A program made the position numbers and the translations under genes. A stretch of 51,361 bases of DNA, from contig NZ_JAHCDD010000040.1 in NCBI RefSeq assembly GCF_018413525.1, positions 1 through 51,361 on the forward strand, read 5' to 3'. Below, piece after piece: positions 1-7,961 of this stretch. This stretch comes from Acidovorax sp. CCYZU-2555 (GTDB lineage: Bacteria > Pseudomonadota > Gammaproteobacteria > Burkholderiales > Burkholderiaceae_C). Under the pieces are notes generated by a model that was given only the letters and a program-made list of their open reading frames with translations, ran no database searches and was not told the DNA's origin. How positions within the stretch are numbered: position 1 is the stretch's first letter; every line of letters starts with the position of its first letter.

Positions 1-166
1 CATTGAGCGCCTGGCCCAGCGGCTGGGCCGGAATGGAAATCAGCGCGGAGCCGGCGGCAGCCGCGCCGCCCTGGGCCTGCGCCGGCAGCGCGAGACAGGC
101 GACGAACGCCGCGGTGATGGCGGCCGCCAGCGTCCATGGGGCAGGGTTGAAGCGCGCGGCAGGCAT
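1..166 (-). CDS. TonB-dependent outer-membrane receptor, N-terminal part only
   Basis: Only the first 55 codons lie in the window; the gene runs off the left edge. The product starts MPAARFNPAP, has a signal peptide with a hydrophobic core ending in an ALPAQAQ-type cleavage site, and then enters ISIPAQPLGQALN. That is the opening of the STN domain (secretin/TonB short N-terminus), which receptors of the FecA/FpvA type use in the periplasm to signal ligand binding to a FecR protein. The fecR-like and sigma genes directly upstream on the same strand fit that role. The ligand, probably a ferric chelate, cannot be told from this fragment. A receptor is by far the most likely reading because STN plus FecI/FecR context is characteristic, but the barrel is not visible. 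Confidence 0.85.
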   Translation of the reverse strand, partial: MPAARFNPAPWTLAAAITAAFVACLALPAQAQGGAAAAGSALISIPAQPLGQALN

Positions 167-294
167 GGATGGAGTCGTTCTCGGTCGTTGGTCTTGTCAG
201 GCGCGGCTCGCGCAAGCGCGTGTCTGTTCCTGCCTATGAAGACGCGCCAGCGCGCGCAAACCTCAGGTCGAAAATGCCGATTTTCGAAAATATT

Positions 295-1431
295 TCAGGG
301 CCGGCGCATAACGATCTCGCGCTGCTCGCCCTGCGCCACCAGTCGCACCGGCAGCATCAGCGCGAGGCTGTCGACAAAGCGCGCGAAATGCTGCACGTTG
401 TAGCTGCCGCCCACGCGCAGTTCGGCCACGGCCGGGTCGTTGATCACCAGGCCCGTGCTGCGATAGCGCTCGAACTCGGCCAACGCCTGGGCCAGCGGCG
501 TGTTGTCGAAACTCACGCGGCCCGCGCGCCAGGGCGCGATCGCCGAAGGCGGAATCTGGGCCACGGCGCCAATAGGTCCGTGGTCGTCGCCCGTGACCAT
601 CTGGCCGGCGAGCAGCTCGACCGGCGCTTCGGTCGCGGCGTCGGTGCGCGCGACGCGCACATGGCCTTCCTCGACCGAGACCACGGTGCGGCCCGCATCG
701 AGTCCCGTCGCGGTATGCCGCACCGAGAACTTGGTGCCGACCACGGTGATCTGCAGATTGCCGGCGCGCACATGGAACGGCCGACTGGCGTCGGAATGCA
801 CGGAGAACAGTGCCTGGCCGTCCTGCAGCTGCACTTCGCGCCGGTCGCGAAACAGCCGGGCCTGCAGGCGCGTCGAGGTGTCGAGTTGCAGCGTGCTGCC
901 CTGGGCGGCGTCGTCGGGCAGCGTGACCACGGTCTGCTGGCCGCGTTCGGTCGAAAACGCCTGCGTGAACGTGGGCTGCTGGCGCCAGTGGTCCACGCCC
1001 ATCCAGCCCGCGCCCGTGACCACCACCACCAGCAGCGCCACGGCCGCGTGCGCCAGCCATGGCGTGCGCTGCGTGCCCAGGCCCAGGCCCAGGCGCTCGC
1101 GCCAACCGCGGCGCTCGGGCGTGGGCGCCGGCCGGGAGCGCCCCTCGAAACCGCGGCGCAGCTGCGCGACATCGGCAGCGGCCAGTTGTCGCACCTGGCC
1201 CAGCGTGGCCTCCATGTCTTGCAGCGCGCGGGCATGCGCGGGCGCGGCGGCGAGCCAGGCGTCGAACGCGGCCTGGCCCTGGGCGTCGAGGCCGTTGCGC
1301 CGGCGCGCGGCCCAGGTCGCGGCTTCGATGTCGAGCGCGTCCTGTTCCTGCGCGAAGGCCTCGAACGCGCGCGCCTGTGCGTGCTCTGCCTCGGAGGCAA
1401 GGGCATGGCGATCGGAAATGGGCAGATTCAT
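295..1431 (-). CDS. FecR-type anti-sigma/sigma regulator
   Basis: A 378-residue inner-membrane regulator that relays the signal from a TonB receptor to an ECF sigma factor. The N-terminal cytoplasmic part (about residues 35-75) has the EAATWAARR...FDAWLAA pattern of the FecR N-terminal domain (DUF4880). One membrane segment follows near residue 130 (HAAVALLVVVVTGAGW). The periplasmic FecR domain spans roughly 150-290, with the conserved GTKFSVR motif. The C-terminal part (about 305-370, VSFDNTPLAQALAEFERY) resembles the STN-like DUF4974 domain that contacts the receptor. It lies 61 bp downstream of the sigma gene and 128 bp upstream of the receptor, giving the usual sigma-fecR-receptor order. 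Confidence 0.93.
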   Translation of the reverse strand: MNLPISDRHALASEAEHAQARAFEAFAQEQDALDIEAATWAARRRNGLDAQGQAAFDAWLAAAPAHARALQDMEATLGQVRQLAAADVAQLRRGFEGRSRPAPTPERRGWRERLGLGLGTQRTPWLAHAAVALLVVVVTGAGWMGVDHWRQQPTFTQAFSTERGQQTVVTLPDDAAQGSTLQLDTSTRLQARLFRDRREVQLQDGQALFSVHSDASRPFHVRAGNLQITVVGTKFSVRHTATGLDAGRTVVSVEEGHVRVARTDAATEAPVELLAGQMVTGDDHGPIGAVAQIPPSAIAPWRAGRVSFDNTPLAQALAEFERYRSTGLVINDPAVAELRVGGSYNVQHFARFVDSLALMLPVRLVAQGEQREIVMRRP

Positions 1432-1492
1432 GAAAAGGTCCAGCGTCGGCTGCTTTGACTATAGACGCACACGCGCGCCGATGCGGGCGCCA

Positions 1493-2056
1493 TTACGCGG
1501 GCGTGCGCGCCGCGCTGGGGCTGTCCTGCTCGCGCACGTTGCGCTCGCAGAGCTTGCAGGCCAGCATGCCGCGCACGATGTGCTTCTCGACCATGCTGAC
1601 CGAAATGCCCATCTTCTGCGCGACCTGGGCATGGCTCAGATCGTCGAACACATGCAGCACGAAAGCTTCGCGGCAGCGCGGCGGCAGGCTGTCGATGGTG
1701 CCGGAATAGGCGCGCAGTATTTGCTGCGAGGCCAGGGCCTCGTCGGGCTGGAGATGCCGCGGCGCGGGCGGCTGCTGGGCGTCGGGCATGGCGTCGAGGT
1801 CGTCGTGGCGGCGCACTTCGGCGCGCCGGTGGCTGTCGACCAGCAGGTTGCGCGCGGTGCGATAGAGCAGGGCGCGCACATCGAGAATGGCGCGGCCCGA
1901 ATGCTGGGCGGCCAGAACGCGGGCGTAGCTTTCCTGCGCCAGGTCGGCCGCGGTATCGCGGTCGCTCACCTGGCGCTGCAGAAAATGAAGCAGTTCGCGG
2001 TAGTAGCGCTCTAGCAAAACACACCCTATGACGGCGGTATCGACCCGGGAGTCCAT
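1493..2056 (-). CDS. ECF (FecI-type) RNA polymerase sigma factor
   Basis: An extracytoplasmic-function sigma factor that would direct transcription of the adjacent receptor gene when released by FecR. From the ATG at 2056 it is 187 residues. Region 2 is seen as LLERYYRELLHFLQRQ...AADLAQESYARVL and region 4 as LPPRCREAFVLHVFDDLSHAQVAQKMGIS followed by a recognition helix. The frame stays open upstream to an ATG at 2215, and another ATG sits at 2086, so the start is uncertain. 2056 was chosen because homologues begin close to the region 2 helix. No strong Shine-Dalgarno sequence precedes any of the three starts. A Fur-box-like sequence lies 35 bp upstream. Confidence 0.9.
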   Translation of the reverse strand: MDSRVDTAVIGCVLLERYYRELLHFLQRQVSDRDTAADLAQESYARVLAAQHSGRAILDVRALLYRTARNLLVDSHRRAEVRRHDDLDAMPDAQQPPAPRHLQPDEALASQQILRAYSGTIDSLPPRCREAFVLHVFDDLSHAQVAQKMGISVSMVEKHIVRGMLACKLCERNVREQDSPSAARTPA

Positions 2057-2091
2057 GGCGGCCGGGCCGCGTATCGGTCCGACCATGTTGG

Positions 2092-2111
2092 GAATTGTTC
2101 TTATTATCATC
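2092..2111 (-). promoter_or_regulatory. possible Fur box upstream of the ECF sigma gene
   Basis: Read on the minus strand this AT-rich island in a GC-rich setting is GATGATAATAAGAACAATTC. It is a degenerate match to the Fur consensus (GATAATGATAATCATTATC), with the GATAAT-type units clear at the 5' side and weaker at the 3' side. It lies just upstream of the sigma gene, where iron repression of a fecIR operon would be expected. The assignment is by eye only. Confidence 0.4.
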
Positions 2112-2217
2112 CACGCCCGGGCCCGCGCCGCGCATTCCCCGCGGTGTGGCGTCCTGCCCACGCGCTGCGCCGCCTCCATTCCCGTGTTTCGTCGCCAGGC
2201 CGTGGCCACGCCCATTT

Positions 2218-2245
2218 AATTAACCAAGTTATATCTTGCTTAATT
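2218..2245. promoter_or_regulatory. 28-bp palindromic operator between divergent operons
   Basis: Two 11-base arms, AATTAACCAAG and CTTGCTTAATT, are inverted copies with one mismatch and a 6-base spacer (TTATAT). The core CAAG-N6-CTTG recurs in degenerate form at 2266-2280 (CAAG-N6-CTTTG), 41 bp away. The palindrome covers the -10 of the minus-strand promoter and the -35 of the plus-strand promoter, a typical position for a repressor site. No TetR, MarR or similar regulator gene lies next to it. Confidence 0.6.
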
Positions 2246-2255
2246 CGTGCGTCAA
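2228..2255 (-). promoter_or_regulatory. divergent promoter toward the ECF sigma/fecR operon
   Basis: On the minus strand, -35 TTGACG (2255-2250), a 16-base spacer and -10 TATAAC (2233-2228) form a near-consensus sigma-70 promoter. It would start transcription near 2221, about 165 bases upstream of the sigma gene start used here. It overlaps the plus-strand efflux promoter and the palindrome, so one bound regulator could affect both directions. Confidence 0.55.
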
Positions 2256-2264
2256 ACCTATTAT
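2236..2264 (+). promoter_or_regulatory. promoter of the RND efflux operon
   Basis: A sigma-70-like promoter is readable: -35 TTGCTT at 2236-2241, a 17-base spacer, and -10 TATTAT at 2259-2264. Transcription would start near 2271, about 100 bases before the adaptor gene at 2370. The -35 lies inside the right arm of the palindrome at 2218-2245. Confidence 0.6.
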
Positions 2265-2369
2265 CCAAGCAATTACTTTGAAATTAGGTGGCGTCGCCCG
2301 ACAGCAGCAGGGCCGCCGCCTCCGGCCTTTCCCACACGCCGCGGGCCCTGGCGGCCTGCCTCCATCACC

Positions 2370-3449
2370 ATGCGCAAGAAAACCGTTTTCTTCTTCACGA
2401 TCGTCCTGTCGGCGCTCGCATTCACCACCATCGTCTACAGCACCGCGCCCGCGCCCAGCCCGGCGGCCGCGGCGCCGCCCGCGACCAAGGTCGCGCTGGC
2501 CACGGTGCAGCGCGAAACCCTGGCCCAGGTGTTCTCGGGCGTGGGCGAACTCGAGTCGTCGCGCCAGGTGCAGGTCGCGGCCGAAGTCGGGGGGCGGGTG
2601 ACGAAGATCGCGTTCGAATCGGGCCAGTCCGTGCAGGCCGGCCAGCTGCTGGTGCAGCTCAACGACGCGCCCGAACAGGCCGAGCGCCAGCGCCTGCTGG
2701 CCCAGTCGCGCAATGCCCAGACGCTGCATGCGCGCGCTCTCGATCTGCTCGCCGACAACGCCGCGACGCAGGAGCAGGTCGACAACGCCGCGATGGAGCG
2801 CGACATGGCGCTGGGCGCGCTGCGCCATACCGAAGCGCAGATCGCGCAGAAAGCCATACGCGCGCCGTTCGCGGGCGTGCTGGGCATACGCCGCGTGCAT
2901 GAAGGCCAGTACCTGAACCCCGCCGACGCCGTGGTGAGCCTGGTCGATGCGCGCACGCTGCACGCCAACTTCGCGCTCGATGAGCAGGCGAGCCCGCAAC
3001 TCAAGCCCGGCCAGGCGGTCACGCTGCGCATCGATGCCTACCCCGAGCGGCGTTTCAGCGCGCGCATCACGGCCGTCGATCCGCTGATCGCGCGTTCGCG
3101 CACGGTGCAGCTGCAGGCCACGCTGGGCAACGCCGACGGCGCGCTGCGCCCCGGCATGTTCGCCCAGGTCGAAGTCGCGCGGCCCGACGCCAGGCAGGCG
3201 CTCACGCTGCCCGAGACCGCGGTCACCTACACCGCCTACGGCGAAACGGTGTTCATCGCGCAGCCAGGCGAAGGGCAGGCGCTGAGCGTTAAGCGCATCG
3301 CCGTCACGACCGGCGCGCGCCAGGGCGGTCGCGTGCAGATCGTCTCCGGGCTCAGCGCGGGCGACAAGGTCGTCACTTCGGGGCAATTGAAACTGGTCGA
3401 CGGCATGGCCGTCGAGGCCGTCGCCGATACGCTCGAGGAGCGCACATGA
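2370..3449 (+). CDS. RND efflux periplasmic adaptor (membrane fusion protein)
   Basis: A 359-residue HlyD/AcrA-family adaptor that bridges the inner-membrane RND pump and the outer-membrane channel. It begins MRKKTVFFF with an N-terminal hydrophobic anchor (about residues 5-24), then a proline/alanine-rich linker. The lipoyl-like half-motif VQVAAEVGGRVTKIAFESGQ is near residue 70, a short helical hairpin lies at about 100-140, and the second half is IRAPFAGVLGIRRVHEGQY. A beta-barrel and membrane-proximal domain follow (LPETAVTY...VVTSGQLKL). The frame is open further upstream, but the ATG at 2370 gives the expected anchor. Its stop overlaps the pump start (ATGA), indicating translational coupling. 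Substrate unknown. Confidence 0.92.
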   Translation: MRKKTVFFFTIVLSALAFTTIVYSTAPAPSPAAAAPPATKVALATVQRETLAQVFSGVGELESSRQVQVAAEVGGRVTKIAFESGQSVQAGQLLVQLNDAPEQAERQRLLAQSRNAQTLHARALDLLADNAATQEQVDNAAMERDMALGALRHTEAQIAQKAIRAPFAGVLGIRRVHEGQYLNPADAVVSLVDARTLHANFALDEQASPQLKPGQAVTLRIDAYPERRFSARITAVDPLIARSRTVQLQATLGNADGALRPGMFAQVEVARPDARQALTLPETAVTYTAYGETVFIAQPGEGQALSVKRIAVTTGARQGGRVQIVSGLSAGDKVVTSGQLKLVDGMAVEAVADTLEERT

Positions 3450-6400
3450 AGTTCACCGACCTTTTCGTGCGCCGGCCCGTGCTGGCGCTGGTGGTGAGCA
3501 CCCTGATCCTGCTGCTGGGACTGCTCGCGCTCGAGCGCCTGCCGATACGCCAGTATCCGATGCTCGAAAGCTCGACCATCACCGTGTCGACCGAGTACCC
3601 GGGCGCGTCGTCGGAGCTGATGCAGGGCTTCGTGACCCAGCCGATCGCGCAGGCGATCTCGTCGGTCGAAGGCATAGACTACCTGTCGTCGTCATCGGTG
3701 CAGGGCCGCAGCGTGGTCACGGCACGCATGGAACTCAACCGCGACTCGACCCAGGCGCTGACCGAAGTCATGGCCAAGGTCAACCAGGTGCGCTACAAGC
3801 TGCCCGAGCAGGCCTATGACCCGGTGATCGAGCGTTCATCGGGCGAGTCCACGGCCGTGGCCTATGTCGGTTTCTCCAGCGACACGCTGTCCATGCCCGC
3901 GCTGACCGACTACCTCGCGCGCGTGGTCGAGCCCATGTTCGCGACCATCGACGGCGTGGCCAAGGTGGAAGTCTTTGGCGGCCAGCGCCTGGCGATGCGG
4001 CTGTGGCTGGACGCCGACCGGCTCGCGGGACGCGGGCTCACGGCGGCCGATGTCGCCGAGGCCGTGCGGCGCAACAACTACCAGGCCGCGCCGGGCAAGG
4101 TGAAGGGCCAGTACGTGGTGTCCAACGTGCGCGTAGACAGCGACCTGAGCAGCGTCGAAGGCTTTCGCGACATGGTGGTGCGCAGCGACGGCGCGGGCCT
4201 GGTGCGGCTCAAGGATGTGGCCACGGTGGAGCTGGGCGCGGCCAGCACCGACAGCAGCGCGCAGATGGACGGCGTGCCCGCCGTGCACCTGGGCCTGCAG
4301 CCCACGCCCGCGGGCAATCCGCTGGTGATCGTCGCCGGCATCAAGAAGCTGCTGCCCGAGATCCGCAAGACGCTGCCCCCGGGCGTGAAAGTCGATCTGG
4401 CCTTCGAGACCGCGCGCTTCATCGAGGCCTCGATCACCGAAGTGATGCACACGCTGCTCGAAGCGCTGCTGATCGTCGTGGTCGTGATCTACCTGTGCCT
4501 GGGCTCCATGCGCGCGGTGCTGATTCCCGTGGCCACGATTCCGTTGTCGATGCTGGGCGCTGCCGGGCTGATGCTGGCCTTCGGCTTCAGCGTCAATTTG
4601 TTGACCTTGCTGGCGATGGTGCTCGCGATCGGCCTGGTGGTCGACGACGCCATCGTGGTCGTGGAGAACGTGCACCGGCATATCGAAGCCGGCCGCACGC
4701 CCGTGGCCGCGGCGCTGATAGGCGCGCGCGAAGTCGCGGGGCCGGTGATCGCCATGACCATCACGCTGGCCGCGGTCTATGCGCCCATCGGCTTGATGGG
4801 CGGGCTCACGGGCGCGCTGTTCAAGGAGTTCGCGCTGACGCTGGCCGGCGCCGTGGTGGTCTCGGGCGTGGTCGCGCTCACGCTGTCGCCGGTGATGAGC
4901 TCGTTCCTGCTGCCGCCCGCGCAGAACGAAGGGCGCATGGCGCACGCGGCCGAGCGTTTCTTCGGCGGTCTCACTCGGCGCTACGGCGCGGCGCTGGGCT
5001 TTTCGCTGCGCCACCGCTGGCTCACGGGCGGCGTGGCGCTGCTGGTGTTCGCGAGCCTGCCTTTTCTCTACCAACTGCCGCAGCGCGAACTCGCGCCCGC
5101 CGAAGACCAGGCCAGCGTGCTGACCGCGATCAAGGCGCCCGAGCATGCGAGCCTCGACTATGTGGAGCGTTTCGCCGACCAGCTCGACGCGGTCTACCAG
5201 CGCATTCCCGAAACCGTGGGCCGCTGGATCATCAACGGCAGCGACGGCCCGGCGTCGAGCATAGGCGGCATCAACCTTTCGCCCTGGGGCGAGCGTGAGC
5301 GCTCCGCGGCCCAGGTCCAGGCCGATCTGCAGGCCGCGGTGGGCGATGTCGAAGGCACGAGCATCTTCGTGTTCCAGATGGCCGCGCTGCCGGGCTCCAC
5401 CGGCGGACTGCCCGTGCAGATGGTGTTGCGCAGCGCCCAGGGCCATGACGCGCTGTTCCAGACCATGGAGGAGATCAAGCAGCGCGCGCGCGCCAGCGGC
5501 CTGTTCGTGGTCGTCGACAGCGACCTCGACTACAACAAGCCCGTGGTGCAGGTGCGCATAGACCGCGCCAAGGCCGCGAGCCTGGGCCTGCGCATGCAGG
5601 ACATAGGCGAGTCGCTGGCGGTGCTGGTCGGCGAGAACTATCTCAACCGCTTCGCCATGGATGGGCGCGCCTACGACGTGATTCCGCAAAGCCTGCGCGA
5701 GCAGCGGCTCACGCCGCAGGCGCTGGCGCGCCAGTTCGTGCGCACCCAGGACCAGACGCTGGTGCCGCTGTCCACCGTGGTGCAGGTGTCCATGCAAGTG
5801 GAGCCCAACCGGCTCACGCAGTTCAACCAGCAGAACGCCGCGACTTTCCAGGCGATTCCCGCGCCCGGCGTATCGCTGGGCCAGGCCGTGGCGTTCCTCG
5901 ACAGCGTCGCGCGCGAGCTGCCCGCGGGCTTCAGCCACGACTGGCAATCCGACGCACGCCAGTACACGCAGGAAGGCAATGCGCTGGTGTTCGCGTTTCT
6001 CGCGGCGCTGGTCATCATCTACCTGGTGCTGGCCGCGCAGTACGAAAGCCTGGTCGATCCGCTGATCATTCTGATCACCGTTCCGCTGTCGATCTGCGGC
6101 GCGCTGATTCCGCTGGCCATGGGCCTGGCGACGCTCAACATCTACACCCAGATCGGCCTGGTGACGCTGATCGGCCTGATCAGCAAGCACGGCATTCTGA
6201 TGGTCGAGTTCGCCAACGAACTGCAGGCCGCAGAAGGCCTGGAGCGCAACGCGGCGATACGCCGCGCCGCGCAGATCCGGCTGCGGCCCATTTTGATGAC
6301 CACCGCGGCCATGGTGTTCGGTCTGGTGCCGCTGCTGTTCGCCTCGGGCGCGGGCGCGAGCAGCCGCTTCGGGCTGGGCGTGGTGATCGTCTGCGGCATG

Positions 6401-6538
6401 TTGGTCGGCACGGCGTTCACGCTGTTCGTTCTGCCCACCGTCTACTCGCTGCTCGCGCGCAACCATGCGGCCAGCGCCGCCACGCCGCGCAACCGGCAGC
6501 TGGCCGATGCCGATCTGTCCGCGCCTGCCGCACCTTGA
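3446..6538 (+). CDS. RND-family multidrug efflux pump (HAE1 type)
   Basis: A 1030-residue proton-driven inner-membrane transporter, the normal length for hydrophobe/amphiphile RND pumps. It starts MKFTDLFVRRPVLALVVSTL, the usual first helix. Two large periplasmic loops follow helices 1 and 7. The central helices carry GLVVDDAIVVVENVHRH, whose Asp-Asp pair (about residue 407) belongs to the proton relay, and the later helix has GLISKHGILMVEFANE. The C-terminal motif region RRAAQIRLRPILMTTAA is also present. It sits between adaptor and channel genes, so a complete tripartite pump is encoded. What it exports cannot be inferred; no neighbouring enzyme suggests a specific substrate. Confidence 0.95.
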   Translation: MKFTDLFVRRPVLALVVSTLILLLGLLALERLPIRQYPMLESSTITVSTEYPGASSELMQGFVTQPIAQAISSVEGIDYLSSSSVQGRSVVTARMELNRDSTQALTEVMAKVNQVRYKLPEQAYDPVIERSSGESTAVAYVGFSSDTLSMPALTDYLARVVEPMFATIDGVAKVEVFGGQRLAMRLWLDADRLAGRGLTAADVAEAVRRNNYQAAPGKVKGQYVVSNVRVDSDLSSVEGFRDMVVRSDGAGLVRLKDVATVELGAASTDSSAQMDGVPAVHLGLQPTPAGNPLVIVAGIKKLLPEIRKTLPPGVKVDLAFETARFIEASITEVMHTLLEALLIVVVVIYLCLGSMRAVLIPVATIPLSMLGAAGLMLAFGFSVNLLTLLAMVLAIGLVVDDAIVVVENVHRHIEAGRTPVAAALIGAREVAGPVIAMTITLAAVYAPIGLMGGLTGALFKEFALTLAGAVVVSGVVALTLSPVMSSFLLPPAQNEGRMAHAAERFFGGLTRRYGAALGFSLRHRWLTGGVALLVFASLPFLYQLPQRELAPAEDQASVLTAIKAPEHASLDYVERFADQLDAVYQRIPETVGRWIINGSDGPASSIGGINLSPWGERERSAAQVQADLQAAVGDVEGTSIFVFQMAALPGSTGGLPVQMVLRSAQGHDALFQTMEEIKQRARASGLFVVVDSDLDYNKPVVQVRIDRAKAASLGLRMQDIGESLAVLVGENYLNRFAMDGRAYDVIPQSLREQRLTPQALARQFVRTQDQTLVPLSTVVQVSMQVEPNRLTQFNQQNAATFQAIPAPGVSLGQAVAFLDSVARELPAGFSHDWQSDARQYTQEGNALVFAFLAALVIIYLVLAAQYESLVDPLIILITVPLSICGALIPLAMGLATLNIYTQIGLVTLIGLISKHGILMVEFANELQAAEGLERNAAIRRAAQIRLRPILMTTAAMVFGLVPLLFASGAGASSRFGLGVVIVCGMLVGTAFTLFVLPTVYSLLARNHAASAATPRNRQLADADLSAPAAP

Positions 6539-6548
6539 GAAGACCGCC

Positions 6549-7961
6549 ATGAAAAACAAACTCCAACGTGCCAGCCTGCGGGCGATGGTCCTGCTTTGCG
6601 TCCTGGTCGCGGGCTGTGCCGTGGGCCCGAAGTACGCCCCACCCGAAGTCGCGCCCATCACGCTCGCCAGCACGCAAAAAAGCGCGTTCAGCGACGCCGC
6701 GCTGCAGGCGCCGTGGTGGACTTTTCTCGACGACGCCGTGCTGGCCCAGGCGATAGAACGCGCGCTCGCGCACAACCACGACATTCGCCAGGCACAGGCG
6801 AGTCTGCGCGTTTCGCGCGCCGTGTTCGATCAGCAGCAGCTAGAGCGCACTCCCGCGGTCACGGCCCAGGCGGGTTACCAGCGCAGCAGCGAGCAAGCCG
6901 CGGGCACGGGCGGCGTGCCGCAGCGCAGCCTGTCCGCAAGCTGGCGCGCGGGCTTTGATGTGGCCTGGGAGATCGACCTGTTCGGCCGCCTGGGCCATCT
7001 GGCGCAATCGGCCCAGGCGCGCGCCGACGCGGCCCAGGCCGATTTCGCGCTGGTGCGGCTCACCGTGGCCGCCGATGTCGCGCGCCACCACTACGAAGCC
7101 CAGGGCCTGCAGCGCCGGCTCGCGCTGGCCCAGGGCCAGGCCGACAGCTGGCGCGCCACGCTGGCGCTGCTGCAGTCGCGCCGCGCGGCCGGCAACGGCG
7201 CACCCGACGCGGTGGAAAGCGCGCGCGCAGAACTTGCGCGCAGCGAGGCCGCGCTGGCACCGCTGGCGACGGCACGCGATCAGGCGCGGTTCCGGCTCGA
7301 TGTGCTGACCGGCCAGCGGCCTGGCCAGCACCCGATCGCCGCGCAGACGCTCGCGCCCGCGCCGCTGGCCAGGCAGCTGCCGCTGGGCGATGTCGATCAG
7401 CTGATACGCCAGCGGCCCGACGTGGTGCGCGCCGAGCGCCTGCTCGCGGCCAGCACCGAAGACGTGGGCGCGGCCACGGCCGCGCTGTATCCGCGGCTCG
7501 ATCTCGGCGGTTTCATCGGCTTCTTCGCGCTGCGCGGCGCCGACGCGGGCCTGGGCACGCAGGCCTTCGCGCTGTCGCCGGGCCTGACCTGGCCGGCCCT
7601 GCGCATGGGCAGCGCGCGTGCCCAGCTGCGCGGCGCGAGCGCGCAGTCGGAAGGCGCGCTGGCGCGCTACGAGCAGTCGCTGCTGCAGGCCCAGGAAGAT
7701 GTGGAGAACGCGGTCACGCAGCTGGGCCGCCACCAGCAGCAGCTGTCCGCGCTGCTGCAGTCTGCGGTGCACGCCGAGCGCGCGCTGGCGATCGCCACGC
7801 GCCGCTACGAAGCGGGCGCGGGCAGCTATCTCGCGGTGCTTGAAAACCAGCGCAGCCTGTCGGCGCTGCGCCAGGAAGTCGCCCAGGCCGAGACCGCTTC
7901 CTACCTGCATGTGATCGCGCTCTACAAGGCGCTGGGCTGGGGCCTGGGCGGCGTTTCCTAG
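6549..7961 (+). CDS. outer-membrane efflux lipoprotein (NodT/OprM family)
   Basis: A 470-residue TolC-like channel for the RND pump encoded just upstream (10-bp gap). The signal sequence ends in the lipobox LVAGC, with the acylated Cys at residue 23, followed by the family hallmark AVGPKYAPP. Two repeated outer-membrane efflux domains are visible, with the conserved WEIDLFGRLGHLAQSAQA helix start in the first half and RPDVVRAERLLAASTEDVGAA opening the second. The start ATG at 6549 was chosen because it gives an intact lipoprotein signal. The TAG stop shares the bases CTAG with the stop of the convergent AraC gene. Confidence 0.94.
   Translation: MKNKLQRASLRAMVLLCVLVAGCAVGPKYAPPEVAPITLASTQKSAFSDAALQAPWWTFLDDAVLAQAIERALAHNHDIRQAQASLRVSRAVFDQQQLERTPAVTAQAGYQRSSEQAAGTGGVPQRSLSASWRAGFDVAWEIDLFGRLGHLAQSAQARADAAQADFALVRLTVAADVARHHYEAQGLQRRLALAQGQADSWRATLALLQSRRAAGNGAPDAVESARAELARSEAALAPLATARDQARFRLDVLTGQRPGQHPIAAQTLAPAPLARQLPLGDVDQLIRQRPDVVRAERLLAASTEDVGAATAALYPRLDLGGFIGFFALRGADAGLGTQAFALSPGLTWPALRMGSARAQLRGASAQSEGALARYEQSLLQAQEDVENAVTQLGRHQQQLSALLQSAVHAERALAIATRRYEAGAGSYLAVLENQRSLSALRQEVAQAETASYLHVIALYKALGWGLGGVS

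Noticed and set aside
2057..2215. N-terminal extension of the ECF sigma factor from the ATG at 2215
   Set aside because: It would add 53 Arg/Ala-rich residues with no counterpart in FecI-type factors. I kept the shorter form, although the frame is open and the start is not proven.
3836..6784. A 982-residue open frame antisense to the RND pump, and similar long minus/plus frames opposite many genes (for example 2229-3386, 19546-20964, 21003-22742, 48738-50939)
   Set aside because: They are His/Arg/Gln-rich mirror frames that arise from high GC at third codon positions. None shows a domain, and each lies opposite a gene with clear family motifs.
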